In this document: in pieces, positions 8,521 through 17,071 of the stretch
Numbering within the stretch: the first letter of the stretch is position 1
How the letters are laid out: each line of letters begins with the position of its first letter
Assembly: GCA_036703315.1 (NCBI GenBank)
Contig: DATNPH010000081.1
Coordinates: 1-43,957, forward strand
Direction: 5' to 3'
Origin: DATNPH01 sp036703315
Lineage (GTDB): Bacteria > Cyanobacteriota > Cyanobacteriia > Cyanobacteriales > Coleofasciculaceae
DNA: 43,957 bases
Program-made: the position numbers and the translations under genes
The notes under the pieces: model-generated
Databases searched by the model: none
Told to the model about the DNA's origin: nothing
The model's input: the letters and a program-made list of their open reading frames with translations, nothing else

Positions 8521-8557
8521 AGCCTCTGGATATTAATTACAACTCCAGAGGCTTTTT
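8521..8557. terminator. Intrinsic terminator hairpin
   Basis: A perfect 10-bp stem, AGCCTCTGGA/TCCAGAGGCT, is followed by TTTTT on the plus strand. On the minus strand it lies 35 bases past the stop of the gene at 8592-8864 and is followed by TTTATT, so it probably ends that transcript. Confidence 0.7.
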
Positions 8558-8591
8558 CCATTTCAATCCCCAATACGAAACATCTAATATC

Positions 8592-8864
8592 TTAGAGGTC
8601 GCGTATAACTTTCCTATTGCGCTTCAATTGACTAGTCGCAGCAGCCAGTACCTCAGCAACTTTTTCATCGCCTCGTTGCTCTGCGATGTTCGCCATCGCA
8701 CTCACAATATCAAGCCAGCCAATATCCTGTCTTTCTAAGGTGACGATTACCTTTCTCAATTTCTCTGTAAGATTTTGAGAATTAGGAGGGATTGTGGTTA
8801 TGACTGTGAGCGTACTGGTTTTGTCAATGTCAGGTGTTTGGTCAGTGAAGACTATTTGGGTCAT
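8592..8864 (-). CDS. Small hypothetical protein
   Basis: A 90-residue soluble protein I do not recognise. The first 30 residues are polar and Thr-rich (TVITTIPPNSQNL). The rest is predicted helical with regular leucine/isoleucine spacing (KLRKVIVTLERQDIGWLDIVSAMANIAEQRGDEKVAEVLAAA), ending in a basic tail. No signal peptide or membrane segment is present. An AGGA ribosome site lies 7 bases before the ATG, and a terminator follows. It precedes the IS remnant and follows the ARMT1-type gene on the same strand, about 170 bases away, so it could be the last gene of that transcript or independent. Confidence 0.5.
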   Translation of the reverse strand: MTQIVFTDQTPDIDKTSTLTVITTIPPNSQNLTEKLRKVIVTLERQDIGWLDIVSAMANIAEQRGDEKVAEVLAAATSQLKRNRKVIRDL

Positions 8865-9033
8865 TGGTATGTCCTGCTGTTTTCAAGTGATACATGACTC
8901 TTTCACCTTGGATGCCTCTTAACCAGAAATCCCTTTCCTTTCTTTACGTAATTAGTTGAACATACGAAGAGTTTTTGTTCACCCCGTCTAAAGGAAGATA
9001 TTGAGTCAAAAAAACTGGTGTTCTAATATACAT

Positions 9034-10380
9034 TCACTGCGGCTGAGATACTGTATGGTCCCTTGAATCAACGAACTGAATCACGCCCCATTGCCCATTA
9101 GTCAACCATTGTGAGTCTTCGCGGTTGAGTGCCTCCACTTGCTGGGGTTGAAGTCCGGCCGCCAGTTCTGACTTGAGAGTGCGTAGAGCAGTGAATGGGG
9201 CTGGGAAGTAGCAGACAATGTCTTGAAAAGAGGTAGTAAACGACCAGTGGCGATCGCCTAAACATCGCCGATAATTAGCATCTCCTTTGGAGAGAATTAG
9301 ACCCGATTGAGCTAGCTCACGCTTCAAGTCTTCAGGCATTTCCCAAAACATCAAGGGAGCTGTCCAAAAAAAATCTTCACGACATACCAAACGGCCCTGA
9401 GCAATATAGTCTTGCAGGCGATGCGCTAGCGACTGGATGTCCCCATTATCCTGAGCAGCTAGAAACTCTAAAGTGTCATGGACATCCTTAATCGTTGCAT
9501 CCGATACGAAGGTGGGATGGGGCTTTAGGTGCAGGTAAAGTTTCTCAGCCGCTTTACTGGCTAGCAAAAAATCCGCTAAGCACAGATCGCATACCAGCTC
9601 AAATCCAGCATTATCTGCGATCAAGTCAATGCGTACCCCATCAAACTTGGCAACTGTATCAGCAATTAACGCTGTATCGTCTGCTAAGATGTGGGACTGT
9701 TCAAGATGAATCTCCTGGCGAGTTTCCTCAGACTCTCCTGGATTAATAGGCCAAAGACTCAGATCAGCTCGGTTACCCCACAGGGCAAAATAGAGAAGTG
9801 CAATTAAACCTGTGCGGCTTGTACCATCCCCATGCTGTTGAGTAGTGCTCCAAACGTTGACTCTTGCACTCAGCTCCACAATTGAATCTATTGCAGTTTT
9901 TAAGCCCCTACGCTTCTGGTATTCATAGGGATCTACACCTTGGAATGAGCCAGGTAGAAAATAGTGCGTTGCCTCAATGATACGACGGTAGAAATACACC
10001 TCTGCAAACAACCAGGGAATGTCTATCCACCGATTCTCCAGGAAAGGCTCTAGATATTTGTCCCAATCTGCTACATCTGGTCCCTTGTCATTAAGCATTC
10101 GCACAGTTCCATCAGGCAATTGGTGAATCAACGTTTCCAGATTCTCCACAATTGATGAAGGGAAATCGTTTTCATCTATTACCCGCTGAACAATAGCTGG
10201 CATACGTTGGATCAGTGTGAAGTAGGCAAAGGAGCCTTCCTCCGACATCATCAATGGTGGAGGGATAGGTATGCAAGGCTGCCGAAATTGAGATCCGGTC
10301 AAATTTTCCTGTTCCACGACGGGCTTACCAGTTGTGACGGTCGAGTTTGATTCTACAGTGTAGGAATCCGCCCACAGCAT
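9034..10380 (-). CDS. ARMT1/DUF89-family damage-control phosphatase
   Basis: A 448-residue protein of the ARMT1-like (DUF89) family, metal-dependent phosphatases thought to hydrolyse damaged or excess phosphometabolites. Diagnostic blocks: PIPPPLMMSEEGSFAYFTL near the N terminus, IADNAGFELVCDLCLADFLL with the metal-binding Asp and Asn in the middle, and LSKGDANYRRCLGDRHW with the second metal-binding Asp and phosphate-contacting Arg residues. The whole fold appears intact. The gene starts 49 bases after the second hybrid kinase gene in the same direction, so it is probably co-transcribed with the stressosome operon. The ribosome site is weak and the exact start uncertain. Substrate is unknown; a stress-linked clean-up role is inference. 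Confidence 0.75.
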   Translation of the reverse strand: MLWADSYTVESNSTVTTGKPVVEQENLTGSQFRQPCIPIPPPLMMSEEGSFAYFTLIQRMPAIVQRVIDENDFPSSIVENLETLIHQLPDGTVRMLNDKGPDVADWDKYLEPFLENRWIDIPWLFAEVYFYRRIIEATHYFLPGSFQGVDPYEYQKRRGLKTAIDSIVELSARVNVWSTTQQHGDGTSRTGLIALLYFALWGNRADLSLWPINPGESEETRQEIHLEQSHILADDTALIADTVAKFDGVRIDLIADNAGFELVCDLCLADFLLASKAAEKLYLHLKPHPTFVSDATIKDVHDTLEFLAAQDNGDIQSLAHRLQDYIAQGRLVCREDFFWTAPLMFWEMPEDLKRELAQSGLILSKGDANYRRCLGDRHWSFTTSFQDIVCYFPAPFTALRTLKSELAAGLQPQQVEALNREDSQWLTNGQWGVIQFVDSRDHTVSQPQ

Positions 10381-10429
10381 CCACTGCTCATTTCACCGAT
10401 ATCGCGATCCAGAGTCGGACGACTACAGA

Positions 10430-12781
10430 TTAACTATTTCCGGTTCTTTTCGCTAGACTCGCCACTACAGTCGCTAGCTCAGCTGGTTCTACAGGCTTTG
10501 GGATGTGCATCTGAAAACCAGAGGTGATCGCTCTCATTCGGTCTTCAGCTCTAGCATAAGCCGTTAGTGCGATCGCTGGAATCTTTCCACCCTGCTCTGC
10601 CGAGAGTTGCCGGACTTTGCGAATTAAGCTGTAGCCATCTTCAAGCGGCATCCCGATATCGCTCACCAAGACATCTGGCTTGAACTGTGATACAGCTTCC
10701 AATGCTTCGCTGGCGGATGCAACGGCAAAGACTTTTGCCTGACATTGTTCCAATGCGGCAACGAGAAGCTCCCGCGAATCTACCTCATCATCAACAATCA
10801 AGACTCGTACCCCATTGAGCATTGGCGGGTTGTCAAATGGCACTTCCAGATCTACGGTTGGATGGACGTGTTTACCGGGGTTAGGCCCCAAGCGGATGGG
10901 GATAAGCGGCAGCTTAACGGTAAAGGTGGCTCCTTTTTCTTCACCGTCACTATAAGCACGCACTGTTCCGCCATGCAGTTCAACCAAGTGTCGCACGATC
11001 GCCAGTCCTAAACCCAACCCACTATATACCCTGGTGCTAGAACTATCGGCTTGCCGAAAGCGCTCGAAAACATAGGGGACAAACTCTGGGTCAATGCCTT
11101 TACCTGTATCCGTGACGATGATTTCAACATGGGAGTTCACTCGTTCTAAGCGCACCATGACGCGCCCTCCTTTAGGCGTGAACTTGATGCCATTCGACAA
11201 GAGATTCCAGACGACTTGCTGCAAGCGGTCAAAGTCACCCGCAACCGGGCCGGCTGCCGGGTCAAGCACAGATTGGATGCGAATTTCTTTGGCTTGGGCA
11301 GCGGGACGCACTGTCTCAATCGCCGCCTCGATCGCAGAAACTAGTTCAATCGGACGAACATTTAAGCGGAGCTTGCCTTGAATAATACGGGAGACATCCA
11401 GCAAATCCTCAACCAGTTGCGCCTGTGATCTGGCACTGCGCTCGATCGTTTGCATCGCTCGTGCTGTAGTCGCTTCGTCAAACTTCCGACTATTGAGTAA
11501 TCGTATCCATCCCAGCATCGCATTCAAAGGCGATCGCAGTTCATGGGAGAGAGTTGCCAAAAACTCATCCTTCAGGCGGTTAGCGGCTTCGGCGGCGGCG
11601 CGTGCCTCCTGTTCGCGGGCGAGTAGTTGGTTGCGTTCATCTTCGGCTTGCTTACGTTCGGTGAAGTCACGCATGATTTTAGAAAAGCCACGCAGCTGCC
11701 CCGACTCATCTCGTAAGGGCGTGACAATGCCACTCGCCCAGAACCGAGTGCCATCTTTACGGATGTGCCAGCGTTCATCCTCAGCTCGACCTTCCGTTAC
11801 TGCCGTTTCCAGTTCTTGCTGGTCTATACCCTGCTCAATGTCTTCAGGTGTAAAGATGATTGAGGCAGATTTCGTGAGGATTTCTGCTTCTTGATAGCCC
11901 AGAATGCGTTCTGCCCCTAGGCTCCAACCCGTAACCCGTCCCTGTGTGTCAATAAATAAAATGGCGTAGTCCTTCACATTCTCCCACAACAGGCGAAACC
12001 GCTCTTGGCTGACCCGAAGCGCTTCTTCTGCCCGTCTGCGGTCTGTAACGTCAGCCAGGATGTAAACGGCACCGATGAATGTTCCCTGTTCATTAAAGAT
12101 CGGGTCTACTATTACAGAAAACCAGCGGCTATTGGACTGAAACTCCTGGCGATCGCGCTGATGAGTTTCCTGAACACGGGTGAAAGGAGTTGCCTCAATA
12201 GAATCCAGCATCGTTGGCATTAGCTTTTGATGCAGGCAACTAATGAGTTCACTATAGGGTTTGTTTAAAAGCTCCGTCATGGCGGTATTACAGCGCATCA
12301 CTCTTCCTTCCGGGTTGAGAAGGCAAACGCCGTCGTTCATCGCATCAAATGTGCTTTGCCACTCCTGCGCCAAAGCCAGTGCGGACTCCTCAGCCCGCCG
12401 GATACGGAGTAGAGAATTAACAGTGGCAATTAATTCAATCGGTTCTACAGGCTGCGCCAGGTAGCCATCTGCGCCACTGTCTAATCCGTATGCTTTGTCC
12501 CGACTCCCAACAAAACTGGCGGACAGATGGAGTACGGGAATAAAGGCGGTAGCTGGGTTGGCTTTGATTCGGTGGCAAACCTCGAATCCATTGATATCAG
12601 GCAGCTGCACATCCAGGATAATTAAGTCTGGTTTAGCTTGATCTACCGCTTGCAGCGCCGCTTCACCTGTAGCCGCCTCGACAACGTTAAACCCCGCATG
12701 TCTTAACATCCGGTTCACAGCGTAACGATTGGCTTCGTTATCGTCTACGTGCAAGATTGTGATTGGCTGCTGCTCAGGCAT
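10430..12781 (-). CDS. Hybrid histidine kinase REC-PAS-PAS-HisKA-HATPase-REC
   Basis: A 783-residue soluble signalling protein. Domains in order: receiver (about 5-125, Asp in LIILDVQLPD), two PAS domains (about 140-260 and 265-385), a coiled coil, HisKA with the phospho-acceptor His in ATLSHELRSPLN (about 415), HATPase_c (N box VVWNLLSNGIKFTP, G boxes DTGKGID and GLGLGLA) and a C-terminal receiver (Asp in VLVSDIGMP). In the N-terminal receiver the usual Lys of the KP motif is Gln (GYLAQPVEP), so its switch chemistry may differ. The start at 12781 follows GAGGGAG. It overlaps the stop of the preceding kinase gene by 8 bases, so the two are translationally coupled and likely act together in the stressosome output. 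Confidence 0.85.
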   Translation of the reverse strand: MPEQQPITILHVDDNEANRYAVNRMLRHAGFNVVEAATGEAALQAVDQAKPDLIILDVQLPDINGFEVCHRIKANPATAFIPVLHLSASFVGSRDKAYGLDSGADGYLAQPVEPIELIATVNSLLRIRRAEESALALAQEWQSTFDAMNDGVCLLNPEGRVMRCNTAMTELLNKPYSELISCLHQKLMPTMLDSIEATPFTRVQETHQRDRQEFQSNSRWFSVIVDPIFNEQGTFIGAVYILADVTDRRRAEEALRVSQERFRLLWENVKDYAILFIDTQGRVTGWSLGAERILGYQEAEILTKSASIIFTPEDIEQGIDQQELETAVTEGRAEDERWHIRKDGTRFWASGIVTPLRDESGQLRGFSKIMRDFTERKQAEDERNQLLAREQEARAAAEAANRLKDEFLATLSHELRSPLNAMLGWIRLLNSRKFDEATTARAMQTIERSARSQAQLVEDLLDVSRIIQGKLRLNVRPIELVSAIEAAIETVRPAAQAKEIRIQSVLDPAAGPVAGDFDRLQQVVWNLLSNGIKFTPKGGRVMVRLERVNSHVEIIVTDTGKGIDPEFVPYVFERFRQADSSSTRVYSGLGLGLAIVRHLVELHGGTVRAYSDGEEKGATFTVKLPLIPIRLGPNPGKHVHPTVDLEVPFDNPPMLNGVRVLIVDDEVDSRELLVAALEQCQAKVFAVASASEALEAVSQFKPDVLVSDIGMPLEDGYSLIRKVRQLSAEQGGKIPAIALTAYARAEDRMRAITSGFQMHIPKPVEPAELATVVASLAKRTGNS

Positions 12782-14930
12782 AATCTCCCTCACCAACCTC
12801 CAATGCTATCCCCGCTTTTACGAGTGCCTCTTTAACCTGTGCAACTGCTACTTCCTGGGATGCCGTTTCTTTAGAGAGAATTGCAATGGTGCTATCAGCA
12901 AGAACTCTTCGCTGTTCTGTTTCAAGCAGCTGTGAGGTATTAATAATCACAGGAATGGGGTTAGTTGTAGGGTTGCTTTTGAGCAGCGATAGTACCTCGA
13001 CCCCGCTCAGTTCTGGCAGGTCAAGATCGAGAACAATGCAGTCGGGTTTTTCGGTTTGAGCCAGATAGCTGCATTCGCTTCCATCCGAGGCTTCAATAAC
13101 ATTAAGGTTGGTGTCACTTAGAAGTTGCTTGAACACATAACGGCATGTCTGATCATCATCAATGAGCAAGAGCTTTTGCGGTGTATCCCGCTTTACCAGC
13201 CTATTGATTTGGTTCAACAGTAACAATCTATCCACAGGCTTAACTAAGAACGCATCAGCGCCTGAAGCCATTACTTGCTTTTCATTATCAATGAAAGTCA
13301 CAACGAGAATGGGAATATCCTGGGTTGCTTCATTCGCTTTCAATTCAGAAAGGAGCGCCCAAGTGTTTTGCTGCTCCAGCAAAATATCCAACATGATCGC
13401 GGTGGGAGTAAACAAAGCCAGTGCCTGTTGGGCTTCGGAGAGGGTTCGTACTAGGAAGGCTTGATAAATAGACCCCTGAAAATATTTCTCGTAAGTGAAA
13501 AGGGTTTCAGCATTGTCCTCTACCACCAGTACGGGCAAGCGTTGTGGGTCTAGCTCCCAGGAGACTGGCGGCAAAGCTGGCTCTTCGGTAGAACCAGGGT
13601 AGACAAGCGGGATGGACGCAAAAAAGGTAGAGCCAATTCCGGGAGTACTGGTGACCCAGACGCCTCCTCCCAACAACTCAGCTAGCTTGCGCGAAAGCGG
13701 TAGCCCCAGACCTGTGCCTTTTACCCGCTTTTGCAAAGGAGAGTCCACCTGGGCAAATTCTTCAAAGATTCGCTCCGTATCCTCCGGTGCAATGCCAATG
13801 CCTGTGTCGGCGACAGAGAAAGTAATTGTGTTGCCAACCCGCACGGCAGCTACTCTAATCTCACCCGTGAGCGTGAATTTCAGAGCGTTGGAGATAAAGT
13901 TTCTCAGAATCTGGGCAACCTTGCCCTCATCGGTGTGAAGCGTTGGGATATCGCGGGGTTCTTCAAAGACTAGAGCGATCGAGGAGTTGTGTGCTAGCAG
14001 AGGGCGCAGCATTCCTCTTAAGGTTCCGAAGAGTTCGCTCACTTCAAATTCGGCTGGCTGCACGTCAACTTTTCCCGCCTCCACTTTCGCTAGGTCTAGG
14101 AGGTCGTTGACTAACTCTGAAAGCCCTTCAGCGGCTTTGCGGATAAACGTAACCTGCTTGTCCTGCTCTGGTGTTAACTCACCATCCATCCGGTCTAACA
14201 GCATCCGAGATAGTGAAATCACGGAGTTAACAGGTGTGCGAAACTCATGGCTCATGTTGGAGAGGAAGCGAGTCTTGAGTTCGTTGGCTCGCTTTAAGGA
14301 ATCGGCTTTTTCGTCTAATTCGGCATACAGTGCTACGACACCCCGATTGGTATCTTCTAGTTCGCGGTTGAGCTGAGTTAACGCCTCTTCACGCTTTTGT
14401 AGTTCTGCCAGAGCGCGGAGTAGCTCTTGGTTCTGCTGCTGGATTTCTTCAAATGGATTGCTAGGCGATCGCGCAATCAACTCATCTGTTATTTGTGCTA
14501 AGCGATTCGTACTCACCAGAGGAGCACGCTTCGGCAAGGATTTCCCCATTCGTATGGTAGTTCCGTTACTGGGCGAAGACTCAATCTCGAAGTGTTCCAT
14601 CAGTCGCTTGGAGCCAATAATTCCTAACCCCAGTCCAGTTTCCGACTTGTATTGTCCGTCCATAATGGTGTTCAGCTCGGTGATGCCAGAACCCTTGTCA
14701 CGAATGCAGATTAGCAAGCTTTGAGGTGATTCGCCTTCCACCCGAAACTCAACTCTTCCTGCCTTTGCATATTGAAAAGCATTACGGGCGATTTCCGATA
14801 CAGCCGTGGCAATACGGGTCTGATCCTGAGCGTCAAAACCCAATAGTTCAGCAATCTGCCGCGCCCGCTGACGGGTCATAACGACATCTTGCTCAAAGCG
14901 TATTTCTATCGTCAGGATAGTTGCGCTCAT
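12774..14930 (-). CDS. RsbT-like ATPase fused to hybrid histidine kinase with two receivers
   Basis: A 718-residue protein of unusual build. Residues about 1-130 are an HATPase_c_2 domain of the RsbT/RsbW type (EIARNAFQYA N box, RDKGSGI, ETGLGLGIIG). A coiled coil follows (about 160-215), then HisKA with the His in SNMSHEFRTPVN, HATPase_c (ILRNFISNALKFT, DTGIGI, GTGLGL), and two receivers with Asp in AIMLDILL and IVLDLDLP. I chose the ATG at 14930 because the open frame further up to 15011 is made of a purine-rich repeat. The gene sits between the PP2C phosphatase gene and the second hybrid kinase. The N-terminal domain could bind the RsbS/RsbR core directly and so pass stressosome state into phosphorelay (inference). 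Confidence 0.85.
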   Translation of the reverse strand: MSATILTIEIRFEQDVVMTRQRARQIAELLGFDAQDQTRIATAVSEIARNAFQYAKAGRVEFRVEGESPQSLLICIRDKGSGITELNTIMDGQYKSETGLGLGIIGSKRLMEHFEIESSPSNGTTIRMGKSLPKRAPLVSTNRLAQITDELIARSPSNPFEEIQQQNQELLRALAELQKREEALTQLNRELEDTNRGVVALYAELDEKADSLKRANELKTRFLSNMSHEFRTPVNSVISLSRMLLDRMDGELTPEQDKQVTFIRKAAEGLSELVNDLLDLAKVEAGKVDVQPAEFEVSELFGTLRGMLRPLLAHNSSIALVFEEPRDIPTLHTDEGKVAQILRNFISNALKFTLTGEIRVAAVRVGNTITFSVADTGIGIAPEDTERIFEEFAQVDSPLQKRVKGTGLGLPLSRKLAELLGGGVWVTSTPGIGSTFFASIPLVYPGSTEEPALPPVSWELDPQRLPVLVVEDNAETLFTYEKYFQGSIYQAFLVRTLSEAQQALALFTPTAIMLDILLEQQNTWALLSELKANEATQDIPILVVTFIDNEKQVMASGADAFLVKPVDRLLLLNQINRLVKRDTPQKLLLIDDDQTCRYVFKQLLSDTNLNVIEASDGSECSYLAQTEKPDCIVLDLDLPELSGVEVLSLLKSNPTTNPIPVIINTSQLLETEQRRVLADSTIAILSKETASQEVAVAQVKEALVKAGIALEVGEGDYA

Positions 14931-14949
14931 GACGATTTTGGATTTTGGA

Positions 14950-15018
14950 TTGTGTAGATTCTCTTGCTCTGGCCCTGCTTCCCCTGCTTTCCCTGCCCCT
15001 CCTCTCTCCATCTCCTTC
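14950..15018. repeat. Purine/pyrimidine-rich repeat between operon genes
   Basis: On the minus strand this reads as repeated GGGGCAGGGAAAGCAGGGG-type units, and adjoining 14936-14950 holds the GATTTTGGATTTTGGATT repeat common in filamentous cyanobacteria. It fills the gap between the phosphatase and hybrid kinase genes and generates a false N-terminal extension of the latter. Confidence 0.6.
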
Positions 15019-15035
15019 TCCTACCCCTTTCCTTA

Positions 15036-16052
15036 CTAAAGCTCCTGCTCACTCTCGCGAACTACCATCACGGTCACATCATCGCGACCTCGGTTGAAAT
15101 CTCGGTACAAAACTCCAGCAATGAGACTGGGATGTTTGGCAGCTAAGCCAGCATAGCGGTCTAAGCGCCACTGTGTAGCTAATCCATCGGAGTGCATGAT
15201 CAAAAGCCCCCCTTTGGGCCACTGATAAACGAACTCTTGAATTTTGCGAACCTCATGCCCAACCGTACCGTTGTAGGAAACCATATTATTGCTTTTTTCC
15301 GGAGAAAAAATCGTGCCAGAAATGTTTCCAACCCCAGCAAAACGCACGGTAAGTCGTTCAAAATTAACTTCTGCGATCGCTAAGGCAGCACCGCGCGTAC
15401 TTCGCAGCGCTGGGTGCATCACCTCAATAATCTCTTTGGGACTTCTGCCTAAATTCGCTCGAAATATCCTCACCGCTTCCCTGGAGGCAAGGGCCGCTTG
15501 TGGCCCGTGACCCAAACCATCTGCAACTAGCAGCAAATTGCGACCGGAATCTTGGTCAATTGCCCAAGCATCGCCCGAAACTTCCTCACCACTTATAGGC
15601 AGGCACACCACACCACTTTCTAGCTTGCTGTCTGGCTGCTTCGCGGGTGAGGCACTAGCCCAGAGCTGGCTTAGTACGGCTGTGCCTACAGTCGGAACCG
15701 AATAAATATCAAACAAAGCCGAGAGGCGACTGATTGCCCCCAAGCCAGTTCCAGGAGTCCCCGCTGTAGAAAAGCCATCACGTAAGCACTCGCTGATATT
15801 GCTAATCCCCGGTCCTTTATCCAAGGCTAAGATTTCAATTCCCTCAATATTGTTTCTTGTTAACGGTTGTAGCAGTAATTTGCCGTCTATTGCGTGCCGA
15901 ACCAGGTTATTTGCGACTTCGGTAACCACAATGCCAACTTTGCCTCGCTCTGTCTCATTGAATCCGAGACGACTCGCGAGAGCGATCGCTATCCGTCGCG
16001 CTTCACCTGCCTGACTAGACTCTAAAATCGGTAAGGCAACGGGTTCTGTCAT
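15036..16052 (-). CDS. SpoIIE/RsbX-like PP2C phosphatase with N-terminal ATPase domain
   Basis: A 338-residue protein. Residues about 10-135 are an HATPase_c_2 domain related to RsbT (TEVANNLVRHA N box, LDKGPGI, GTGLGAISRL). Residues about 145-335 are a SpoIIE-type PP2C phosphatase with metal-binding Asp residues in SGDAWAID, VADGLGHGPQAALAS, MHSDGLAT and GRDDVTVMV. Classical RsbX has only the phosphatase part and removes phosphate from RsbS and RsbR; here the kinase-like domain is fused on. It would reset the RsbR-RsbS core after stress, perhaps under control of its own ATPase domain. It lies 224 bases after rsbT, the gap being filled by a G-rich repeat, and before the hybrid kinases in the same direction. 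Confidence 0.85.
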   Translation of the reverse strand: MTEPVALPILESSQAGEARRIAIALASRLGFNETERGKVGIVVTEVANNLVRHAIDGKLLLQPLTRNNIEGIEILALDKGPGISNISECLRDGFSTAGTPGTGLGAISRLSALFDIYSVPTVGTAVLSQLWASASPAKQPDSKLESGVVCLPISGEEVSGDAWAIDQDSGRNLLLVADGLGHGPQAALASREAVRIFRANLGRSPKEIIEVMHPALRSTRGAALAIAEVNFERLTVRFAGVGNISGTIFSPEKSNNMVSYNGTVGHEVRKIQEFVYQWPKGGLLIMHSDGLATQWRLDRYAGLAAKHPSLIAGVLYRDFNRGRDDVTVMVVRESEQEL

Positions 16053-16140
16053 GATTTAAGTTACTTCCACTTTCATTGGCAGGAAAAAGTTAAAAGGAAA
16101 AAGCAAAAAATATCAACGGACTCTGTCTAGAAAATAAGCA

Positions 16141-16222
16141 GGGGGAGCTGGGGAGGCAGGAGGAGCTGGGGGAGCTGGGAGAGCAGGGGGAGCTGGGGAG
16201 GCTGGGGAGGCTGGGGGAGAGA
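16141..16222. repeat. G-rich minisatellite (GGGGGAGCT/GGGGAGGCT units)
   Basis: About 80 bases of degenerate 8-9 base units such as GGGGGAGCTG and GGGGAGGCTG. Such tracts are frequent between cyanobacterial genes. It separates rsbT from the phosphatase gene inside the stressosome operon. Confidence 0.8.
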
Positions 16223-16276
16223 GCTTTTCATCCTTTCATTGTGACCGAAAAGCTCATGGGGTCTATCATGACGAAA

Positions 16277-16657
16277 TCACTTCCACTTAGTAATAGTGAT
16301 GCAGGTGCCTTCTCCAACCTGGGTAACAATATTGAAGTCGTTGACCAGCCGCTTTGTACCACTTAAGCCCATACCGAGTCCGCCGCCAGTAGTAAAGCCG
16401 TCTTTTAGTGCCAGATCAAGGTCTGGAATCCCTGGTCCTTTGTCTTCAAAAGTCAGTCGCAGACCTCGACGGATTCCTTCCTGTAGGGCTTCCAGCTTTA
16501 CTATGCCGCCACCGCCATAGTCTAGGGTGTTGCGGGCAAGCTCACTCGCTGCCGTGACAATCTTGGTCTGATCTACCAGACTAAAACGCAGTTCCACCGC
16601 CCACTGACGCACAGATTGCCGTACTAGGACAACGTCGGCGGAGGACTGGATGTTCAT
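16277..16657 (-). CDS. rsbT: RsbT-type switch kinase (anti-sigma-like)
   Basis: A 126-residue HATPase_c_2 protein matching RsbT in length. It has the N box ASELARNTLDYGGGG, the G1 box FEDKGPGIPD and the G2 box GGGLGMGLSGTKRLV. RsbT is held by the RsbR-RsbS stressosome; on stress it phosphorylates both scaffold proteins and leaves to activate an output partner. I chose the ATG at 16657, four bases after the rsbS stop, with AGAGG upstream; an ATG at 16681 that overlaps rsbS is possible. No rsbU-like phosphatase follows; its target is more likely one of the proteins encoded downstream. Confidence 0.85.
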   Translation of the reverse strand: MNIQSSADVVLVRQSVRQWAVELRFSLVDQTKIVTAASELARNTLDYGGGGIVKLEALQEGIRRGLRLTFEDKGPGIPDLDLALKDGFTTGGGLGMGLSGTKRLVNDFNIVTQVGEGTCITITKWK

Positions 16658-16661
16658 CGTT

Positions 16662-17057
16662 TCAGACCTCTGGATATCCATTCGTGCTCTCCCCAGGAGA
16701 AGCTGCCAACGAGGCACGTAGGCGAGCCATTCCCTTCTCAACGTTTAAGGCGGTGCGAATGCCTGTTAGGGACAGTCCCAACTCAACCAGAGTGATGGCG
16801 ACGGCTGGCTGCATTCCGACAACAACCGTTTCAGCATCAAGTACCCGCGACATCTTGGCAATGTTTCCCAGTATCCGCCCGATGAAGGAATCAACAATTT
16901 CCAATGCTGAGATATCAATCAGCACACCACGAGCACTAATCTGGACAATCCGGTTGGTCAAGTCATCCTGTAAGGTCATCGCTAAGCGATCGTGCATATC
17001 GACCTGAATGGTCACTAGAAGGAATTCGCCCATTTGGAGTATGGGGATGCGTTCCAT
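16662..17057 (-). CDS. rsbS: RsbS-type STAS stressosome protein
   Basis: A 131-residue single STAS-domain protein. The phospho-acceptor region GVLIDISALEIVDSFIGRIL matches RsbS, with the Ser in VDSFI equivalent to the residue phosphorylated by RsbT. GMQPAVAITLVELG is the second conserved STAS block. The start at 17057 follows TCAGGAGATTTT. The gene lies 14 bases after rsbR and 4 before rsbT, the standard R-S-T order. It would be the small scaffold subunit of the cytosolic stressosome. Confidence 0.9.
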   Translation of the reverse strand: MERIPILQMGEFLLVTIQVDMHDRLAMTLQDDLTNRIVQISARGVLIDISALEIVDSFIGRILGNIAKMSRVLDAETVVVGMQPAVAITLVELGLSLTGIRTALNVEKGMARLRASLAASPGESTNGYPEV

Positions 17058-17071
17058 AAAATCTCCTGACT

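Noticed and set aside
10745..14724. Plus-strand open frames across the hybrid kinase genes
   Set aside because: They lie antisense to well-supported kinase domains, lack ribosome sites and encode no recognisable motif.
14931..15011. N-terminal extension of the hybrid kinase (27 codons)
   Set aside because: It is translated purine-rich repeat without a ribosome site; similarity to RsbT-type domains starts at the ATG at 14930.
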